The notes under the pieces were generated by a model. The model saw only the letters and a list, made by a program, of their open reading frames with translations, was not told where the DNA came from and searched no databases. The position numbers and the translations under genes were made by a program. This document shows, piece after piece, positions 60,904-64,000 of a stretch of 64,000 nucleotides of DNA. Positions within the stretch are counted from its first letter, which is position 1, and every line of letters starts with the position of its first letter. Source of the stretch: Puccinellia tenuiflora (lineage: Eukaryota; Streptophyta; Magnoliopsida; Poales; Poaceae); the NCBI GenBank assembly GCA_012064385.1, contig QRDG01000060.1:1100814-1164813 (forward strand), given 5' to 3'.

Positions 60904-61933
60904 TGATGTAGCCCCACATGTGGACAACACCATGGACACCATGCCAAGTGGCCCAATGACAAGATCAAGAGTCAAGGCTCTTCATGAAAAGGTGACCTCG
61001 CTCCTCTCGATGTGTGATCTCGACCTTCCTTTGAATAGTTTGCTACTTCATACCGGTACCTTGTGCATACTCAGGATCCACCCGGATGATGACCCTCAAT
61101 GGAGTCAAGAAGTTGACCAAGAGGAGATCCATGAGGATGGGCAAGAAGAGGCGGAAAGACGCGAAGACAGGGTGGCCGGCCTCCCAGCCGGCCTAGGCCG
61201 GCCCCAAGGCCGGGCTCCAACCCGAAGCGGCCGGCCTCCCAACCGGCCCAGGCCGGCCTCCAGGCCGGGCTCCCTCCAGAGGCCGCCGGCCTCCATACCG
61301 GCCCAGGCCGGCTCCCAGGCCGGTCCACCCCCCGACGCTGCCGGCCTACAGGCCGGCCTAGGCCGGCCCCCAGGCCGGTCAACCACCTGAGCCGGCCGGC
61401 CTCCCAGCCGGCCCAGGCCGGCCCCCAGGCCGGCTCCCCACCCGTGCCAGCCGGCCTCTAGGCCGGCCTAGGCCGGCCCCCAGGCCGGTTCCCCACCTCC
61501 CTGCCCCGTTTTGTAATAGACTATAAGTAGCTTTCCACTTTCCCCTTTCGGAGGTTAGACTGAATTTGAGACTTGTGTGAGCTATGCTCCTCCTCCCTCG
61601 TAGCTAGAGTGCCTCGTTGAGGTAGATCTTGTTGTTGCTACTCTTTCACTACGGTGTCTCTAGTAGTGCAAACCAATCTTTCACTGCGGTGATTCTATTG
61701 GATCGGTGGACCGGCCGGTAAGAGCAATCGGTTTCAACAAGAGTAAGTTTGGCTTTGATTCTTCGATCCAAAGGCTACCTTTTTGAGGGTTTGTTGTTGG
61801 GTGGAGTTCTCAGCAGGATTTGCTAGTTATCCTTGTGTTTTGTCCACGAATCTCCCTCGCTACCCCTCCGTGTTCTTCGTGTTCGTCCCCGTTCCCCCTC
61901 AAATCCGTGAAGATCGGGCCTAGCCCTACATCA
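60904..61933 (+). repeat. 5' LTR of element I
   Basis: 1030 bp, TGATGTAGCCCCACATG to GCCCTACATCA. CCGGCC-rich array of about 315 bp at 61175-61490, TATA-like TATAAGTA at 61522, then R/U5 blocks shared with F. The frame 60920-61390 is the pol C-terminus that would be used in the 3' LTR copy; the part beyond about codon 85 is low complexity from the array. Confidence 0.87.
61175..61490 (+). repeat. CCGGCC-rich tandem array in the LTR of element I
   Basis: Five to six units of about 60 bp made from GGCCGGCCTCC, GGCCGGCCCAGGCC and CCCAGGCCGG, as in the F LTR but with different spacers. Several contain the GGCCGGCCTAGGCCGGCC palindrome. Confidence 0.85.
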
Positions 61934-61935
61934 TT

Positions 61936-61948
61936 TGGTATCAAGAGC
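61936..61948 (+). promoter_or_regulatory. Primer-binding site of element I with one extra base
   Basis: TGGTATCAAGAGC, the initiator-Met site with one A inserted, two bases after the LTR end. Confidence 0.75.
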
Positions 61949-63032
61949 AAGGGTTTCCACGGATTTGGATCGTGTTTCCACCTTTTATTAGCCATTTGTC
62001 CACCAAAATTTTTCTTTCCCATACCAATTTCGAAAATTAAAAAAAAATAAAAAATAGCCCATATGGATTTCGTTCGATCTTTCGATTTGGTGAGCGATTT
62101 GTGGTTTTGATCCACGGATATCATGCTTAAGACCTTTTCCCCACTTTCCGTTGGTGTTTTCCGGAGGCCTTTTCCGCTCCAAGCCCAAGCGTGCCGCGCA
62201 ATTCGTCGCCGGCGGTACTACCGTCCGAACGGCCGTTACTACCACCCGCAATCAGTCTTACCGCCCGTTCGGCCGGTGCTACCGCCGCACGACTATTCAC
62301 CGACTTCATCTTCGTGTCGCTTCATCGCTACCTCGACGGCATCAAAGGTATAGCTTCCGACACATCCCTTTCCATTTCGCGAAACTTTTTCTTAGGAGCT
62401 AGCTCTTCATAGTGTGAGCATTGCACTAGTGTGACACCAAGTGACCATATCATAATCTTGTGAGCATCTAGTTGTAGCGGACTCGGCTCGGGCAAAAGCA
62501 TAAAGCAAAAGAGAAATAGAAAAGATTCAAAAAAAAAAGCCGAGCCGTGATTCTAGTCATCCTCAAGCTCCAATTACCAATAGAGAAATGGGTACACTTG
62601 TGCAAATCGGGTGCTCCTTCCCATACACTTGAGCTAGTTGTCCTTCGAGAGGTGGTGCGGCATGAGCATAGTCTTCGTTAGGTCAAAGTTGCTCCTCCCT
62701 ATAGTCGCACCATCCACGTTTGTCTCCACGTGTGAGTCTCCTTTGTTTCTCGGATTGTGTGGTTAGTCTCTTTTGTTTCTTGATCCTTGTGGTTATCCTC
62801 CACTTGTTGCAATAGCCTTTTCGTTGGTTTCGTTTCGATTTCTTGCCACTTTACCATACCTAAGCTCCTCATAAGTGTGTGTGTGAGTCGCTTTTGGATC
62901 ACTAAGCAACCAACTCTTACTCTTGTGACACTTTTGTCTTGGAAGGCAGGCCCATTGGTCCAATACTATCAACCAAGGTAAGAGCGGTTATTAGCCACCA
63001 CATATTCCACATATCACTTGTGTTTGCTTATC
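61949..63032 (+). other. Leader of element I
   Basis: Non-coding, 1.1 kb. A purine-rich stretch at 62495-62545 (AAAGCAAAAGAGAAATAG) recalls the leader of F. Frames up to 83 codons around 62123-62412 have no domain. Confidence 0.6.
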
Positions 63033-64000
63033 ATGGCTAGGGAAGAACAAGACGCCGACTTCGGCAAACAAGCGGAGTCCCTTAGGAGGTACATCGACGA
63101 CAACTTATGCCGCTATGAGGAGCGTCATCATGCCGCGCAACGTGAAAACGCTGAGTGTTTCGCTCAACTACAAGACGCCCAACGCGTGAGCGATGAGCGT
63201 TCCATTCGTATCGAGGGGCTGCTTCTCGAAAGACGACACCGGCACTCTTCAAGACCAAGCTCAAGGTCTTCACACCGTTCAGACGCAAGAAGCAAAGCTC
63301 CAAGCGACATTGGTCAAGGTCCACAAAACGGCCGCCATCACCACGAGATGCCTCATCAACAAGCGAACATGGATCCTCAACAACACCAAGACCAACATCG
63401 TCAAGAAGAGCCGCACCCTCGAGCGATCGTACACCATCACCAACATCAAGATCGCCATCGACAAGAAATTCCAATTCCAAATGTTAACTTGGATCCCCCA
63501 CACCGCCATGAGGACAATCGACATCATCATCATGATCTACCTCCACATCGAGCCCGCCGAGTGCCATTGGCCAACAATCATGTTGATATTGAAGATGACG
63601 AGGATTATGTTCCACACCACCACCCAAGGCATCGTCACCGAGACCGCCATCGCCACCATGATGATGATGATGAGGATGATCACAAGAACCGCTTCAATCC
63701 TCCCAAGCTCGTCATTCCTAAGTTCCATGGCACCAACGACCCGGAGGACTACATGGCATGGGAATCCAAGGTCTCCAAGCTATTTCGAGTCTACAAGGTG
63801 CCGCAAGACAAACGAGTTGACCTCGCATCCCTCGAGTTTGAAGGCTATGTGCAACTATGGTGGGAACAACTCCAAGCATCCTTTGAAGACCCAATCGACA
63901 CATGGAATGACATGAAGAAGGAAATGCACAAGCGCTTTGTGCCACATCATTATGCGCGAGATTTGTACAAGAAGCTACAAGAACTCAAGCAAGGTATCAA
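63033..64000 (+). CDS. Gag of element I, open at the right window edge
   Basis: ATG at 63033 (context TATCATGG) opens MAREEQDADFGKQAESLRR and runs 322 codons without a stop to the edge. Residues 1-75: helical, charged. Residues 75-210: very rich in His, Gln, Arg and Pro (HHHQHQD, RHRHRDRHRHHD). From about residue 225 the classical gag core: IPKFHGTNDPEDYMAWESK, LEFEGYVQLWWEQL, TWNDMKKEMHKRF and YKKLQELKQG. It would form the particle shell and bind element RNA. Protease and pol should follow outside the window. The intact frame indicates a recent insertion. Confidence 0.88.
   Translation, partial: MAREEQDADFGKQAESLRRYIDDNLCRYEERHHAAQRENAECFAQLQDAQRVSDERSIRIEGLLLERRHRHSSRPSSRSSHRSDARSKAPSDIGQGPQNGRHHHEMPHQQANMDPQQHQDQHRQEEPHPRAIVHHHQHQDRHRQEIPIPNVNLDPPHRHEDNRHHHHDLPPHRARRVPLANNHVDIEDDEDYVPHHHPRHRHRDRHRHHDDDDEDDHKNRFNPPKLVIPKFHGTNDPEDYMAWESKVSKLFRVYKVPQDKRVDLASLEFEGYVQLWWEQLQASFEDPIDTWNDMKKEMHKRFVPHHYARDLYKKLQELKQGI

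Larger units (their letters stand above)
60904..64000 (+). mobile_element. CRM-like Gypsy element I (start of element; continues beyond window)
   Basis: 5' LTR (60904-61933), primer site, leader and gag up to the right edge. LTR U3 encodes a pol C-terminus (GPMTRSRVKALHEKV), so the full element should carry pol. R/U5 and the purine-rich leader match element F. Inserted in C copy 2. Confidence 0.87.

Noticed and set aside
61071..61386. Arg/Pro/Gly-rich ORFs around the CCGGCC array
   Set aside because: Their composition is dictated by the repeat; no domain, and they occur in all frames.
1..64000. CRISPR arrays, tRNA or rRNA genes, bacterial-type operons
   Set aside because: Repeats here are LTRs or tandem arrays without unique spacers. 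I saw no tRNA cloverleaf or rRNA sequence; the tRNA-like words are primer-binding sites only.

Overview
The window looks like an intergenic block of a large grass genome (Pooideae, most likely Triticeae or a close relative). The evidence is a BARE/Angela-type Copia element, an Athila-type Gypsy element with its characteristic primer-binding site, several Gypsy elements resembling the CRM chromoviruses, and an L1-type LINE, all nested in one another. I found no host gene, tRNA, rRNA or CRISPR array. Nearly every base can be given to a retrotransposon or a truncated piece of one. I use private labels for the families: A (non-autonomous, gag-protease only), B (Athila-like), C, G, G' and I (CRM-like Gypsy), D (BARE/Angela-like Copia), E (Tork/Tnt1-like Copia), F (non-autonomous element with two unusual ORFs), J (an LTR related to C).

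Left part (1-34 kb). A minus-strand C element has its 5' LTR at 32955-33872 and its 3' LTR remnant at 13714-13921. It was hit twice. Element B (17738-31570, minus, perfect 5-bp target duplication GTATG) sits in its gag gene, and D (3085-13713, plus) sits in its 3' LTR. B itself carries a complete A element in its 3' LTR (18309-21603). D carries an A element in its 5' LTR (1-3084), E in its leader (4821-7090), and an A fragment with a J LTR (7090-9909) in pol. The A copy at the left edge has an uninterrupted gag-protease ORF that runs off the window.

Middle part (34-52 kb). After an unassigned AT-rich repeat comes a 5'-truncated LINE (35816 to about 49790). It is split by a composite insertion: one complete F element with nearly identical LTRs (38048-44297), a second F leader sharing the second LTR, and then, at a sharp junction at 45473/45474, an intact RT-RNase H-integrase ORF and 3' LTR of element G. 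A non-coding stretch (49791-51998) follows.

Right part (52-64 kb). A minus-strand G' element (3' LTR 51999-53034) is interrupted by a tandem LTR array derived from family A (53620-56783, target duplication CCGTT) and by a second C copy (57428-60903). That copy is in turn interrupted by element I, whose LTR, leader and start of gag run to the right edge.

How the parts relate: A, C, F, G, G' and I share LTR ends (TGAT...ATCA), and wherever it can be seen their primer site is complementary to initiator-Met tRNA. In A, C, F, G and G' the polypurine tract lies inside a coding motif of the form SRTTxFxxG. In C, G and G' the pol ORF continues into the 3' LTR, and the LTR of I carries the same kind of C-terminal coding sequence. 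This suggests that A and F, which have no reverse transcriptase or integrase, are moved in trans by the CRM-like elements. The clearest pair is F with I, whose R/U5 and leader sequences are closely similar.
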